A DNA stretch of 56,141 nt, from contig NZ_LZIS01000139.1 in NCBI RefSeq assembly GCF_001667015.1, positions 1 to 56,141 on the forward strand. The letters are read 5' to 3'. Of this stretch, positions 1 to 8,747 are shown one piece after another. Position 1 is the stretch's first letter, and each line of letters begins with the position of its first letter. The DNA is from Mycobacterium sp. E3198 (lineage in GTDB: Bacteria; Actinomycetota; Actinomycetes; Mycobacteriales; Mycobacteriaceae). Made by a program: the position numbers and the translations under genes. Under the pieces are notes generated by a model. It had not been told where the DNA came from and did not search any database. It was given only the letters and a program-made list of their open reading frames with translations.

Positions 1-352
1 GCTGGGCTTTCCCACCGCCAACGTGGCCCCGCCGATGTATTCGGCCATCCCGGCCGACGGCGTGTACGCGGCCTGGTTCACCGTGCTCGGGCACGGACCG
101 GTGGCCGGCACCGTCGTCCCGGGCGAGCGCTACCAGGCCGCGGTGTCCGTCGGCACCAACCCGACCTTCTCGGGGCGCACCCGCACCGTCGAGGCCTTCG
201 TCCTGGACACCACCGCCGACCTGTACGGGCAGCATGTGGCGTTGGACTTCGTCGCGCGCATCCGCGGCCAGCGCAAGTTCGACACGATCAAGGGCCTGGT
301 CGCCGCGATGGGTGACGACACCGACCGGGCCCGCGCCCTGCTCACGGACTGA
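1..352 (+). CDS. ribF: Riboflavin kinase/FAD synthetase, C-terminal part
   Basis: This is the 3' part of the bifunctional enzyme that phosphorylates riboflavin to FMN and adenylylates FMN to FAD in the cytoplasm. The frame is open from base 2 (LGFPTANV...) to TGA at 350-352, so the gene is cut by the window edge. The LGFPTAN segment, the VGTNPTF motif and the downstream glutamate (RTVEAFVLD) are riboflavin-kinase-domain signatures (known family); the FAD synthetase domain lies outside. It directly precedes rpsO, as in M. tuberculosis. The GTG at 23 is internal, not a start. Confidence 0.95.
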   Translation, partial: LGFPTANVAPPMYSAIPADGVYAAWFTVLGHGPVAGTVVPGERYQAAVSVGTNPTFSGRTRTVEAFVLDTTADLYGQHVALDFVARIRGQRKFDTIKGLVAAMGDDTDRARALLTD

Positions 353-353
353 C

Positions 354-362
354 TGCTAAACT
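354..362 (+). promoter_or_regulatory. Extended -10 promoter element before rpsO
   Basis: TG-C-TAAACT begins just after the ribF stop (TG at 354-355, TAAACT at 357-362). It fits the mycobacterial TANNNT consensus with an upstream TG. It would give rpsO its own transcript with a leader of about 80 nt. No convincing -35 is seen. Confidence 0.5.
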
Positions 363-448
363 GCCGGACGACATCGGCGCGTGCTGCGGTTCGCGGTGGC
401 CGCGCCTTGATTCCCAGTTATCGCGGACCGATTGATGGAGATAGTTTC

Positions 449-718
449 GTGGCGCTTACTGCCGAGCAGAAAAAAGAAATCCTGGGCTCGTACGGCCTGC
501 ACGACACCGACACCGGCTCCCCGGAGGCGCAGGTCGCCCTGCTGACCCGGCGGATCGCCGACCTGACCGAGCACCTCAAGGTGCACAAGCACGACCACCA
601 CTCGCGGCGCGGACTGCTGCTGCTGGTGGGCCGCCGCCGCCGGCTGCTCAAATACGTGTCCCAGATCGACGTGGAGCGCTACCGCTCGCTCGTCGAGCGG
701 CTGGGCCTGCGTCGCTGA
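449..718 (+). CDS. rpsO: 30S ribosomal protein S15
   Basis: S15 binds 16S rRNA early in assembly of the 30S platform. The GTG at 449 gives an 89-residue protein starting [12 protein letters not shown], the usual S15 length and N-terminus, with GGAG at 437-440 eight bases upstream. An upstream in-frame start at 407 would add 14 non-conserved residues and is rejected. Conserved features include the [16 protein letters not shown] helix and the [11 protein letters not shown] stretch that contacts 16S rRNA. It lies between ribF and gpsI, the usual actinobacterial order. Confidence 0.97.
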   Translation: MALTAEQKKEILGSYGLHDTDTGSPEAQVALLTRRIADLTEHLKVHKHDHHSRRGLLLLVGRRRRLLKYVSQIDVERYRSLVERLGLRR

Positions 719-1035
719 CGCAAGGCTAATCCCGGCGCCCGCTGGCCGGCTGAGTTCGCCCGTGTAGAGTGGGAGCGTTCTGGGCCGGTTCGGCCCGAGC
801 AAACGGTGCGGTTTGCGCAGATCCGCGCGAGCCGTTCCAGCACGTCACTGCGTGTGTCCGAGGGAGCAGCACAGTCTGCATCGGGCGGTCTTCGGTAGTG
901 GCTGCCGGGCTCTCCGGATCTGGGGCAGGTCGGCCGCTTCGATCGATGGCCGTAGCCGCATTCAGACTCTTGTTCTCCGGGTGGCATCAGGGCGTGCGAA
1001 AAAGCTGAATACCCAGAGAGGTCATACGGACACCC
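719..1035 (+). other. rpsO-gpsI intergenic leader, no gene recognised
   Basis: This 317-base stretch holds no credible gene. Short plus-strand open frames (about 769-1008 and 813-1049) are Arg/Ser/Cys-rich, lack ribosome-binding sites and resemble no family I know. The lipoprotein gene lppU found here in M. tuberculosis is absent. TAGAGT at 765-770 fits a mycobacterial -10 and would start a gpsI leader of about 260 nt. PNPase leaders in other bacteria are sites of autoregulation; whether that applies here is inference. Confidence 0.5.
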
Positions 1036-3291
1036 ATGTCTGTAGCTGAAATCGACGAAGGCGTCTTCGAGGCCACCGCCACCATCGACAACGGGAGCTT
1101 CGGCACCCGCACCATCCGTTTCGAGACCGGCCGGCTGGCCCAGCAGGCCGCCGGCGCCGTCGTCGCGTACCTGGACGACGAAAACATGCTGCTCTCGGCG
1201 ACCACCGCCAGCAAGAGCCCCAAGGAACACTTCGACTTCTTCCCGCTGACGGTCGACGTCGAGGAGCGGATGTACGCCGCCGGGCGCATCCCCGGCTCGT
1301 TCTTCCGCCGCGAGGGCCGTCCCTCCACCGACGCGATCCTGACCTGCCGGCTCATCGACCGTCCGCTGCGGCCGTCGTTCGTCGCCGGGCTGCGCAACGA
1401 GATCCAGGTCGTGGTGACCATCATGAGCCTGGACCCCAACGACCTGTACGACGTGCTGGCGATCAACGCCGCGTCGGCCTCCACCCAGATCAGCGGGCTG
1501 CCGTTCTCCGGCCCCATCGGGGGCGTGCGGGTGGCGCTGATCGACGGCACCTGGGTCGCCTTCCCGACCGTCGAGCAGCTGGAGCGCGCCGTGTTCGACA
1601 TGGTGGTGGCCGGCCGCACGGTCGACGGTGACGTGGCCATCATGATGGTCGAGGCCGAGGCCACCGAGAAGGTCATCGAGCTGGTCGAGGGCGGCGCCCA
1701 GGCGCCGACGGAAACCGTTGTGGCGCAGGGCCTGGAGGCCGCCAAACCGTTCATCGCCGCGCTGTGTACCGCGCAGCAGGAGCTGGCCGACGCGGCCGCC
1801 AAACCCGTCGGCGAGTACCCGACGTTCCCGGACTACCAGGAAGACGTGTACTACTCGGTGGCCTCGGTGGCCACCGACGAGCTGGCCAAGGCGCTGACCA
1901 TCGGCGGCAAGGCCGAGCGCGACGCGCGCACCGACGAGCTCAAGGCCGAGGTGCAGGCGCGGCTCGCCGAGACCTACGAGGGTCGGGAGAAGGAGGTCAG
2001 CGCCGCGTTCCGCTCGCTGACCAAGAAGCTGGTCCGCCAGCGCATCCTCACCGACCACTTCCGCATCGACGGCCGGGGTATCACCGACATCCGCGCCCTG
2101 AGCGCCGAGGTCGCCGTGGTGCCGCGCGCACACGGCAGCGCGCTGTTCGAGCGCGGCGAAACCCAGATCCTGGGCGTGACCACGCTGGACATGGTCAAGA
2201 TGGCCCAGCAGATCGATTCGCTGGGGCCGGAAACCTCCAAGCGCTACATGCACCACTACAACTTCCCGCCGTTCTCCACCGGCGAGACCGGCCGGGTCGG
2301 CTCGCCCAAGCGGCGCGAGATCGGGCACGGCGCGCTCGCCGAGCGGGCCCTGATCCCGGTGCTGCCCAGCGTCGAGGAGTTCCCGTACGCCATCCGCCAG
2401 GTGTCGGAAGCGTTGGGCTCCAACGGTTCGACGTCGATGGGCTCCGTCTGCGCGTCCACGCTCGCGTTGCTCAACGCCGGGGTGCCGCTCAAGGCGCCGG
2501 TGGCCGGCATCGCGATGGGGCTGGTCTCCGACGACGTCGAGGTGGAGGGCAAGACCGAGCGTCGCTTCGTCACCCTGACCGACATCCTGGGCGCCGAGGA
2601 CGCGTTCGGCGACATGGACTTCAAGTGCGCCGGCACCAAGGACTTCGTCACCGCGCTGCAGCTGGACACCAAGCTCGACGGGATTCCCTCCCAGGTGCTC
2701 GCGGGCGCGCTGGCGCAGGCCAAGGACGCCCGCCTGACCATCCTCGAGGTGATGGCCGAGGCCATCGACGCGCCCGACGAGATGAGCCCGTACGCCCCGC
2801 GCGTGACCACCATCAAGGTTCCGGTGGACAAGATCGGTGAGGTCATCGGGCCCAAGGGCAAGGTGATCAACGCCATCACCGAGGAGACCGGCGCCCAGAT
2901 CTCCATCGAGGACGACGGCACCGTGTTCGTCGGCGCCACCGACGGGCCCTCGGCGCAGGCCGCGATCGACCGGATCAACGCCATCGCCAACCCGCAGCTG
3001 CCGACCGTGGGCGAGCGATTCCTCGGAACCGTGGTCAAGACAACGGATTTCGGCGCGTTCGTGTCGCTGCTGCCCGGCCGCGACGGCCTGGTACACATCT
3101 CCAAGCTGGGCAGGGGCAAGCGCATCGCGAAGGTCGAGGACGTGGTGAACGTCGGCGACAAGCTGCGGGTGGAGATCGCCGACATCGACAAGCGGGGCAA
3201 GATCTCGCTGGTCCTGGTCGACGAGGAAGAGTCAGCGGAAACGCCGTCCGCGGCGCCCGCTCCTGCCGATGCCGCGACCGCGTCGAGCTGA
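1036..3291 (+). CDS. gpsI: Polynucleotide phosphorylase / guanosine pentaphosphate synthetase
   Basis: This is the 3'-to-5' phosphorolytic exoribonuclease; GpsI-type actinobacterial enzymes are also reported to make (p)ppGpp. The 751-residue length matches the M. tuberculosis enzyme. Domains in order: first RNase PH domain (about 15-150, with [22 protein letters not shown]), helical linker, second RNase PH domain (about 340-560, with [23 protein letters not shown]), KH domain (IGPKGKVI near 602) and S1 RNA-binding domain (about 658-735, [13 protein letters not shown]). The ATG at 1036 fits; GAGAGG lies about 15 bases upstream. The C-terminus overlaps pepR by 23 bases. Confidence 0.97.
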   Translation: MSVAEIDEGVFEATATIDNGSFGTRTIRFETGRLAQQAAGAVVAYLDDENMLLSATTASKSPKEHFDFFPLTVDVEERMYAAGRIPGSFFRREGRPSTDAILTCRLIDRPLRPSFVAGLRNEIQVVVTIMSLDPNDLYDVLAINAASASTQISGLPFSGPIGGVRVALIDGTWVAFPTVEQLERAVFDMVVAGRTVDGDVAIMMVEAEATEKVIELVEGGAQAPTETVVAQGLEAAKPFIAALCTAQQELADAAAKPVGEYPTFPDYQEDVYYSVASVATDELAKALTIGGKAERDARTDELKAEVQARLAETYEGREKEVSAAFRSLTKKLVRQRILTDHFRIDGRGITDIRALSAEVAVVPRAHGSALFERGETQILGVTTLDMVKMAQQIDSLGPETSKRYMHHYNFPPFSTGETGRVGSPKRREIGHGALAERALIPVLPSVEEFPYAIRQVSEALGSNGSTSMGSVCASTLALLNAGVPLKAPVAGIAMGLVSDDVEVEGKTERRFVTLTDILGAEDAFGDMDFKCAGTKDFVTALQLDTKLDGIPSQVLAGALAQAKDARLTILEVMAEAIDAPDEMSPYAPRVTTIKVPVDKIGEVIGPKGKVINAITEETGAQISIEDDGTVFVGATDGPSAQAAIDRINAIANPQLPTVGERFLGTVVKTTDFGAFVSLLPGRDGLVHISKLGRGKRIAKVEDVVNVGDKLRVEIADIDKRGKISLVLVDEEESAETPSAAPAPADAATASS

Positions 3292-4627
3292 CCCCGCGGC
3301 GTCGCTGCGGCGGGGCGCGCAGCTCGCCGAGGTGAACGCCGACCACAAGGCGGTCCGCCGCACCACATTGCCGGGCGGCCTGCGGGTGGTCACCGAGCAC
3401 CTGCCGGCCGTGCGCTCCGCCTCGGTCGGGGTCTGGGTCGGCGTCGGATCCCGTGACGAGGGCGCCACCGTGGCCGGGGCGGCGCACTTCCTGGAGCACC
3501 TGCTGTTCAAGTCCACCCCGACCCGCACGGCCGTGGACATCGCCCAGGCGATGGACGCCGTCGGCGGCGAACTGAACGCGTTCACCGCCCGCGAGCACAC
3601 CTGCTACTACGCGCATGTGCTGGACAGCGACCTGGAACTGGCCGTCGACCTGGTCGCCGACGTCGTGCTCAACGGCCGCTGCGCCGCCGAGGACGTCGAG
3701 CTCGAACGCGATGTCGTCCTCGAGGAGATCGCGATGCGCGACGACGACCCCGAGGACGCACTGGGCGACGTCTTCCTGTCGGCGCTGTTCGGCGATCACC
3801 CGGTGGGCCGCCCCGTGATCGGCTCCGTCCGCTCGGTCTCGGCGATGACGCGGTCGCAGCTGCACTCGTTTCATGTGCGGCGCTACACCCCGGAGCGGAT
3901 GGTCGTCGCGGTGGCCGGCAACGTCGATCACGACGAGGTGGTCGCGTTGGTGCGCGAGCACTTCGGCAGGCATCTGGTCCGGGGCCGCCAACCCATCGCC
4001 CCGCGCAAGGGAGCCGGGCGGGTCACCGGAAGCCCCGGGCTCACGCTGATCAACCGGGAGGCCGAGCAGACCCACCTGTCGTTGGGCGTCCGCACGCCGG
4101 GGCGCAGTTGGGAGCATCGCTGGGCGCTGTCGGTGCTGCACACCGCGCTGGGCGGCGGCCTGAGTTCCCGGCTGTTCCAGGAGGTTCGGGAGCTGCGCGG
4201 CCTGGCCTATTCGGTGTACTCGGCGGTCGACATCTTCGCCGACAGCGGCGCGCTGTCGGTCTACGCCGCCTGCCTGCCCGAGCGTTTCGCCGAGGTCATG
4301 CGCGTGACCAGCGAGGTGCTCGACGCGGTGGCGCGCGACGGCATCACCGAGGCCGAATGCCGCATCGCCAAGGGCTCGCTGCGCGGCGGGCTCGTCCTCG
4401 GGCTGGAAGACTCCAGCTCCCGGATGAGCCGCATCGGCCGCAACGAACTGAACTATGGCCGGCACCGCAGCATCGAGCACACTTTGCAAAAGATCGACGA
4501 GGTGACCGTCGAGGAGGTCAACGCGGTGGCCCGGCGCCTGCTGGGCAGGCGCTACGGGGCGGCCGTGCTGGGCCCGTACGCCTCGAAACGATCGCTGCCC
4601 CAACAACTTCGGGCGATGGTACCGTAG
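3269..4627 (+). CDS. pepR: M16-family zinc metalloprotease PepR
   Basis: A predicted M16 (pitrilysin/processing-peptidase-like) zinc protease of 452 residues. The inverted zinc motif HFLEH (His73, Glu76, His77) is followed 76 residues later by Glu153 in [10 protein letters not shown], the expected third ligand; the second half is the usual inactive-like M16 domain. The start [12 protein letters not shown] overlaps gpsI by 23 bases and resembles the M. tuberculosis PepR N-terminus, so the two are probably co-translated. Substrate is not evident. It appears about a dozen residues longer near the N-terminus than the M. tuberculosis protein. Confidence 0.93.
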   Translation: MPRPRRADPAASLRRGAQLAEVNADHKAVRRTTLPGGLRVVTEHLPAVRSASVGVWVGVGSRDEGATVAGAAHFLEHLLFKSTPTRTAVDIAQAMDAVGGELNAFTAREHTCYYAHVLDSDLELAVDLVADVVLNGRCAAEDVELERDVVLEEIAMRDDDPEDALGDVFLSALFGDHPVGRPVIGSVRSVSAMTRSQLHSFHVRRYTPERMVVAVAGNVDHDEVVALVREHFGRHLVRGRQPIAPRKGAGRVTGSPGLTLINREAEQTHLSLGVRTPGRSWEHRWALSVLHTALGGGLSSRLFQEVRELRGLAYSVYSAVDIFADSGALSVYAACLPERFAEVMRVTSEVLDAVARDGITEAECRIAKGSLRGGLVLGLEDSSSRMSRIGRNELNYGRHRSIEHTLQKIDEVTVEEVNAVARRLLGRRYGAAVLGPYASKRSLPQQLRAMVP

Positions 4628-4687
4628 CTCAAATGTTCGCCTCCTCACTCGCGCCGTGCCGGCGCTCGCCGTCACCGGACTAGCCGG

Positions 4688-5710
4688 ATGGTTCTGGGCT
4701 TTTGGGATATCGCGGTGCCCATCGTGGGTGCCCCCATGGCCGGCGGGCCCGGCACCCCGGCGTTGGCCGCGGCGGTGTCCAACGCCGGCGGGCTCGGTTT
4801 CCTCCCCGGCGGGTATGTGAGCGCCGAGCGGTTCGCCGACGACATCGCGGCGGCCCGCGCCATGACCACCGGGCCGTTGGGCGTCAACCTGTTCGTGCCC
4901 CAGCCCAGCGTCGCCGACTGGGTCGCGCTGGACTACTACGCGGACGAGCTCGAAGGCATCGCCGAGCACTATCAGTGCGAGGTGGGCCGGCCCGAGTTCG
5001 GCGACGACGACGACTGGGAGCGCAAGCTCGAGGTGGTCCTCGACGTGCATCCGGAGCTGGTGTCCTTCACGTTCGGCGTGCCGCCGCCGGACGTGATCCG
5101 GCGGCTCAGCGCGCAGGGGCTGTTGGTGATGGTCACGGTGACGTCGGCCTACGAGGCCGGGGTCGCCGTCGCCGCCGGCGCCGACAGCCTGGTGGTCCAG
5201 GGCCCCGGCGCCGGCGGGCATCGCGGCACCTTCGCGCCGGACATGGAGCCCGCCACCGACTCGCTGCACGACCTGATCGACCGGATCCACCGGACGCACC
5301 GCGACGTCCCGATCATCGCGGCGGGCGGGCTGGGCAGCGCCGAGGACGTCGCGGGCGTGCTGCGCCGGGGCGCCGTGGCCGCGCAGGTCGGCACCGCGCT
5401 GCTGCTGAGCAACGAGGCGGGCACCAGCCAGGCGCATCGCACCGCCATGAAGAATCAGCTCTTCGCCAAGACCATCGTGACCCGCGCGTTCTCCGGCCGG
5501 TACGGGCGCGGCCTGGAGAACGAATTCATCCGCCTGCTCGACAACGTCGCCCCGCTGGGCTACCCCGAGGTCAACCAGATGACGCTGCCGATCCGGGAGG
5601 CCGCGACCGAACGCGAAGACCCGGACGGGATGGCCCTGTGGGCGGGCACGTCGTTCCGCCAGGCCCGTACGGGTTCGGTGGCCGACATCGTCGCCGGCCT
5701 CAGCGACTAG
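4688..5710 (+). CDS. Nitronate monooxygenase-like FMN enzyme (Rv2781c homologue)
   Basis: A TIM-barrel flavoprotein of the nitronate monooxygenase (2-nitropropane dioxygenase) family, 340 residues. Visible signatures are the N-terminal PIVGAPMAGGPGTPALAAAV, the GPGAGGHRGTF segment carrying the family's catalytic histidine, and the FMN-phosphate region IIAAGGLGSAEDV with VGTALLL. Members oxidise alkyl nitronates or act as NAD(P)H:quinone reductases, so the substrate is unknown. The ATG at 4688 follows pepR by 60 bases. It converges on ald with only 3 bases between stops. Confidence 0.88.
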   Translation: MVLGFWDIAVPIVGAPMAGGPGTPALAAAVSNAGGLGFLPGGYVSAERFADDIAAARAMTTGPLGVNLFVPQPSVADWVALDYYADELEGIAEHYQCEVGRPEFGDDDDWERKLEVVLDVHPELVSFTFGVPPPDVIRRLSAQGLLVMVTVTSAYEAGVAVAAGADSLVVQGPGAGGHRGTFAPDMEPATDSLHDLIDRIHRTHRDVPIIAAGGLGSAEDVAGVLRRGAVAAQVGTALLLSNEAGTSQAHRTAMKNQLFAKTIVTRAFSGRYGRGLENEFIRLLDNVAPLGYPEVNQMTLPIREAATEREDPDGMALWAGTSFRQARTGSVADIVAGLSD

Positions 5711-5713
5711 GGT

Positions 5714-6829
5714 TCAGCCCAACACCGATGCCGGGTCCGCGCACGGCAGCCCGAGGTCGTCGGCCACCTGCCGGGACAGCAGCATCCCGGCGTGCGTCGA
5801 AAGCCCTTTGGCCAGAGGGGGATCGGACCGGCACGCCGCCCGCCAGCCATGGTCGGCGAGCTTGAGCACGTACGGCATGGTGGCGTTGGTCAGCGCGACG
5901 GTCGACGTCTTGGGCACTGCGCTGGGCATGTTCGCCACGCAGTAGAACAGCGTGTCGTGCACCGCGAACGTCGGGTCGTCGTGCGTGGTGGGCCGCGAAT
6001 CCTCGAAGCAGCCGCCCTGATCGATGGAGATGTCCACCAGCACCGCACCCGGCTTCATCTGCGCGACAAGGGAATTCGAGATCAGCCGGGGCGCCTTGTG
6101 GCCGGGCAGCAGCACGGCTCCGATCACCAGGTCGGCGCGTTTGACGGCGCCCTCCAGCTCGTACGCCGAGGAATAGCGGGTCCCCACGTGCCCACCGAAC
6201 TCGGCGTCGAGCAGCCGAAGCTTGCCGATGTTGATGTCGAAAACCATCACGCTGGCGCCCATCCCGCCGGCGACCCGGGCGGCGTTGTAGCCGGCCGTGC
6301 CGGCCCCGATCACGACGACGTCGGCGCCCTTGACGCCGGGCACCCCGCCCATCAGCACACCGCGGCCCCCTTGGGTGCGCATCAGGTGATAGCCGCCGAC
6401 CTGGGCGGCGAGCCGACCGGCGACCTCGCTCATCGGGGCCAGCAACGGCAGCGCGCCGTCGTCGGTCTGGACGGTCTCATACGCGATCGACGTTGTGCCG
6501 GAGGCCAATAGCGCGTCGGTGCAGGCGCGGGAGGCGGCCAAGTGCAGGTACGTGAACAGCACCTGCCCGTCGCGCAGCAGGCCGTACTCGGACGGTATCG
6601 GTTCCTTGACCTTGAGCAACAGGTCCGCGTCGGCCCACACCCGCTCGGCCGTGTCGGCGAGCTGGGCGCCGGCCGCCTTGAATTCCGCATCGGGGATGGC
6701 CGAGCCTTCCCCCGCGCCGGCCTGGACGAGCACCTCGTGCCCGTGGCGGGTCAGTTCGGCGACGCCGGCCGGGGTGATGGCCACCCTGAACTCGTTGGTC
6801 TTGGTCTCGGTGGGAACGCCGACGCGCAT
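5714..6829 (-). CDS. ald: L-alanine dehydrogenase
   Basis: Reversible NAD-dependent oxidative deamination of L-alanine to pyruvate and ammonia; in mycobacteria linked to alanine use, glyoxylate reduction and redox balance. 371 residues, full length. Lys75 and His96 (substrate/catalysis), the nucleotide-binding GAGTAG at 175-180 and catalytic Asp270 (VDISIDQGG) all fall at the positions known for the M. tuberculosis enzyme. The divergently transcribed Lrp-type activator next to ald in M. tuberculosis (Rv2779c) is missing; its place is taken by a DsbA-like gene, so control must come from elsewhere. Confidence 0.97.
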   Translation of the reverse strand: MRVGVPTETKTNEFRVAITPAGVAELTRHGHEVLVQAGAGEGSAIPDAEFKAAGAQLADTAERVWADADLLLKVKEPIPSEYGLLRDGQVLFTYLHLAASRACTDALLASGTTSIAYETVQTDDGALPLLAPMSEVAGRLAAQVGGYHLMRTQGGRGVLMGGVPGVKGADVVVIGAGTAGYNAARVAGGMGASVMVFDINIGKLRLLDAEFGGHVGTRYSSAYELEGAVKRADLVIGAVLLPGHKAPRLISNSLVAQMKPGAVLVDISIDQGGCFEDSRPTTHDDPTFAVHDTLFYCVANMPSAVPKTSTVALTNATMPYVLKLADHGWRAACRSDPPLAKGLSTHAGMLLSRQVADDLGLPCADPASVLG

Positions 6830-6886
6830 GGCTCAAGTGTGGAGAAAGTTCGCCGGGGCCGCAAACACGCGGCCGGTGCGCGACAG

Positions 6887-6905
6887 ATACCCTAGGGGGT
6901 ATAGT
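6887..6905 (+). promoter_or_regulatory. CsoR-family-type operator overlapping a -10 element
   Basis: ATACCC-TAGG-GGGTAT at 6887-6902 is an inverted repeat with 6-base arms and a 4-base centre, the layout of operators of the CsoR family (copper, persulfide or other thiol-linked repressors). It overlaps TATAGT at 6900-6905, a good -10 for the downstream gene at 6946, so a bound repressor would block RNA polymerase. No CsoR-type repressor gene is in the window. Confidence 0.65.
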
Positions 6906-6945
6906 CGGAAACGATGCAACGCGACAACAGGAGAGGAGCGGGCTG

Positions 6946-7554
6946 ATGAGTCCGGCGCAAAATCGAGGGCCTGCGGTGACGATCTGGTTCGACCCCGTGT
7001 GCCCGTTTTCGTGGCACACCGCCCGGTGGCTGCGGGACCTCGCGGGCGAACTGGAATTGGCCATCGATTGGCGCCTGATGAGCCTGGCGGTCCTCAACGA
7101 GGGCCGCGAACTGCCGCCGCCGCAGCAGGCACGCATGCGCGACTCCCGGCGGATCGGCCGGCTGATGGCCGCGATCCGCGAAAGACACGGCGCCGACGCC
7201 ATGGCCGCGGCGTATTTCGCGTTCGGTGAGCGCTACCTCGAACGCTCCGAGGCCCTCGATGACGGTATGGTCGCGCAGGTGTTGGACGCGGTGGACTGCC
7301 ACGACGTCGACGCCGCCGTCATGTCGGATACCGGGCAGGACGACCTGGTGCGGCTCAGCCACGAAGCCGGGCAATCCGCGCTCGGCGAGAGCGGGGGCAG
7401 CCCGATCATGCAGATCGACGGGCGGACCTTCTTCGGGCCGGTGCTGTCCGGGCCGCCGGCGCCGGAGATGAGAAAGGCGCTCTTCGATGCGGTGGCCACG
7501 CTGGCCGCCGTTGCGCAGTTCAGCCAGTTGCAGCGGCCGCGCACGACGGGATAG
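6946..7554 (+). CDS. DsbA-fold thiol protein, Rv2466c-like, with CPFS active site
   Basis: A 202-residue thioredoxin-fold (DsbA family) protein. It follows the pattern of the mycothiol-dependent nitroreductase Rv2466c along its length: VTIWFDPVCPFSWHTARWL, MSLAVLNE, HEAGQSALGESGGSP and FFGPVLS. Rv2466c has CPWC at residues 19-22; here Cys19 is kept and the resolving Cys22 is Ser22, giving a monothiol site. A strong Shine-Dalgarno (AGGAGAGGAG, 6929-6938) precedes the ATG. A CsoR-type operator upstream suggests control by copper, sulfide or a related thiol stress. The next gene follows 30 bases later. Function is inferred from the family only. Confidence 0.8.
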   Translation: MSPAQNRGPAVTIWFDPVCPFSWHTARWLRDLAGELELAIDWRLMSLAVLNEGRELPPPQQARMRDSRRIGRLMAAIRERHGADAMAAAYFAFGERYLERSEALDDGMVAQVLDAVDCHDVDAAVMSDTGQDDLVRLSHEAGQSALGESGGSPIMQIDGRTFFGPVLSGPPAPEMRKALFDAVATLAAVAQFSQLQRPRTTG

Positions 7555-7584
7555 CCGGTCCCGCCGGGGGTGAAAGGTATTGAC

Positions 7585-8253
7585 GTGTCCGGCATTTCGG
7601 GGGTGGCGCTCGCCCAGCTGGCCGCTCCGGCGCTGATCGTCGCGCTGTCGCCGGTGCCGATTGTCGTGGCGCTGGTGCTGCTCGTGCACAACGAGCGGCC
7701 GCATTCGTCCGGCCTCGCCTACCTGGCCGGCAGGGTGGTCTCGGTGGCCGCGCTGACCACGGCATTCGCGCGGGCGCCCGGATGGCTCGACGGCCTCGTG
7801 GGTCCCGCGCCGCCGTGGACGGACTGGCTCGTCATCGCCGCCGGCGCGGCGCTGGTGGCGCTCGGCGCTCGGGCGTGGTGGCGGCGCTACGGTCCCGCGG
7901 ACCGCCCCGGCTGGGAAAACAGGATCGGCCGGATCAGCCCGGCGGTGGCCGCCGCGATCGGAACCTTCCCCCTGTTGGCCAATCCGAAGGTGCTCGCCGC
8001 CAGCGCGGCCGCGGCTGCGGAGATAGCGACCGTCCGATCGACCGCCGTCGGTGCGGTGGCGGCGATCGCGTACTACGCCGTCCTCGCGAATTCGACCGTG
8101 GCCGCGCCGGTTCTCCTGTACCTCGTCGCGGGTCCGCGGATCGACCCGCACCTCGAACGGATCAGGCGGTGGATTCAAGCCCGGCGGCAGGCGATGACGG
8201 CGGCGGCGCTCGTCATCCTCGGTTTCGCGGTGCTGCTATATGGGTTCTCCTGA
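7585..8253 (+). CDS. GAP/Sap (LysE-like) multi-pass membrane protein
   Basis: A 222-residue membrane protein with about six hydrophobic segments, starting SGISGVALAQLAAPALIVALSPVPIVVALVLLV and ending AALVILGFAVLLYGFS. The opening helix with SPVPI and the later GTFPLLANPKVL match the mycobacterial GAP/Sap family, LysE-like proteins implicated in lipid or small-molecule export. GTG at 7585 is preferred over GTG at 7570 because GAAAGG (7572-7577) sits 7 bases before it. It is probably in one operon with the DsbA-like gene and overlaps the upstream region of the next gene. Confidence 0.75.
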   Translation: MSGISGVALAQLAAPALIVALSPVPIVVALVLLVHNERPHSSGLAYLAGRVVSVAALTTAFARAPGWLDGLVGPAPPWTDWLVIAAGAALVALGARAWWRRYGPADRPGWENRIGRISPAVAAAIGTFPLLANPKVLAASAAAAAEIATVRSTAVGAVAAIAYYAVLANSTVAAPVLLYLVAGPRIDPHLERIRRWIQARRQAMTAAALVILGFAVLLYGFS

Positions 8254-8266
8254 GGCGCGGCGTGCT

Positions 8267-8279
8267 TATGATCGGCGGA
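8267..8279 (+). promoter_or_regulatory. Leaderless promoter for the SRPBCC gene
   Basis: TATGAT at 8267-8272 is a near-perfect -10. The ATG at 8279 begins six bases after it, where transcription would start, so the mRNA would be leaderless. No Shine-Dalgarno precedes this ATG. Confidence 0.55.
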
Positions 8280-8740
8280 TGGCTGACCCGTGCGTGACAG
8301 CATCCGTCCAGATCGACGCCCCTCCCGAGGTGGTATATGGCCTGATCACCGACCTGCCGACGCTGGCCTCGCTCGCCGAGGAGGCGGTGGCGATGGAGTG
8401 GTGCAAGGGCGATGCCGTCCGCCCCGGCGCGGTGTTCGTCGGGCACAACGAGAACGGGCGTCGGCGCTGGAGCACGAAATGCACGATCACCGACGCCGAA
8501 CAGGGCCAGGTCTTCGCCTTCGATGTGCGGCATACGGTCTTTCCCATTGCGCGCTGGCAATACGACATCGCCCCGTCCGACGGCGGCTGCCGGGTCACCG
8601 AAAGCACGTGGGATCGCCGGCCGGGCTGGTTCCGCAAGCTCGCCGGCAGGGCGACCGGCGTCACCGACCGGGTGGCCGCCAACACCGAGCACATCCAGCT
8701 GACCCTGCAGCGCCTCAAGCAGCGGGCCGAGGCCGGGTAG
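8279..8740 (+). CDS. SRPBCC (START-like) family protein
   Basis: A 153-residue helix-grip-fold protein (polyketide cyclase/dehydrase-like). The pattern TASVQIDAPPEVVYGLITDLPTL at the N-terminus, the central beta strands and the C-terminal amphipathic helix (TEHIQLTLQRLKQRAEA) are typical of this ligand-binding family; mycobacteria encode many paralogues of unknown ligand. The ATG at 8279 is chosen because it starts at the family N-terminus and sits at the right distance from TATGAT; an in-frame start at 8240 would overlap the previous gene. It ends 7 bases before the monooxygenase gene, suggesting joint transcription. Confidence 0.8.
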   Translation: MADPCVTASVQIDAPPEVVYGLITDLPTLASLAEEAVAMEWCKGDAVRPGAVFVGHNENGRRRWSTKCTITDAEQGQVFAFDVRHTVFPIARWQYDIAPSDGGCRVTESTWDRRPGWFRKLAGRATGVTDRVAANTEHIQLTLQRLKQRAEAG

Positions 8741-8747
8741 CGCGCCC

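Noticed and set aside
769..1049. Short plus-strand open frames between rpsO and gpsI
   Set aside because: Composition unlike mycobacterial proteins, no ribosome-binding site and no motif; treated as leader sequence.
679..3096. Very long open frames opposite gpsI and pepR (for example 679-3096 and 3035-5437 minus)
   Set aside because: Arg/Gly/His/Asp-rich antisense shadows produced by high third-position G+C; gpsI and pepR on the plus strand have clear family motifs.
4628..4687. Terminator between pepR and the nitronate-monooxygenase-like gene
   Set aside because: No convincing stem with U-tract in the 60-base gap.
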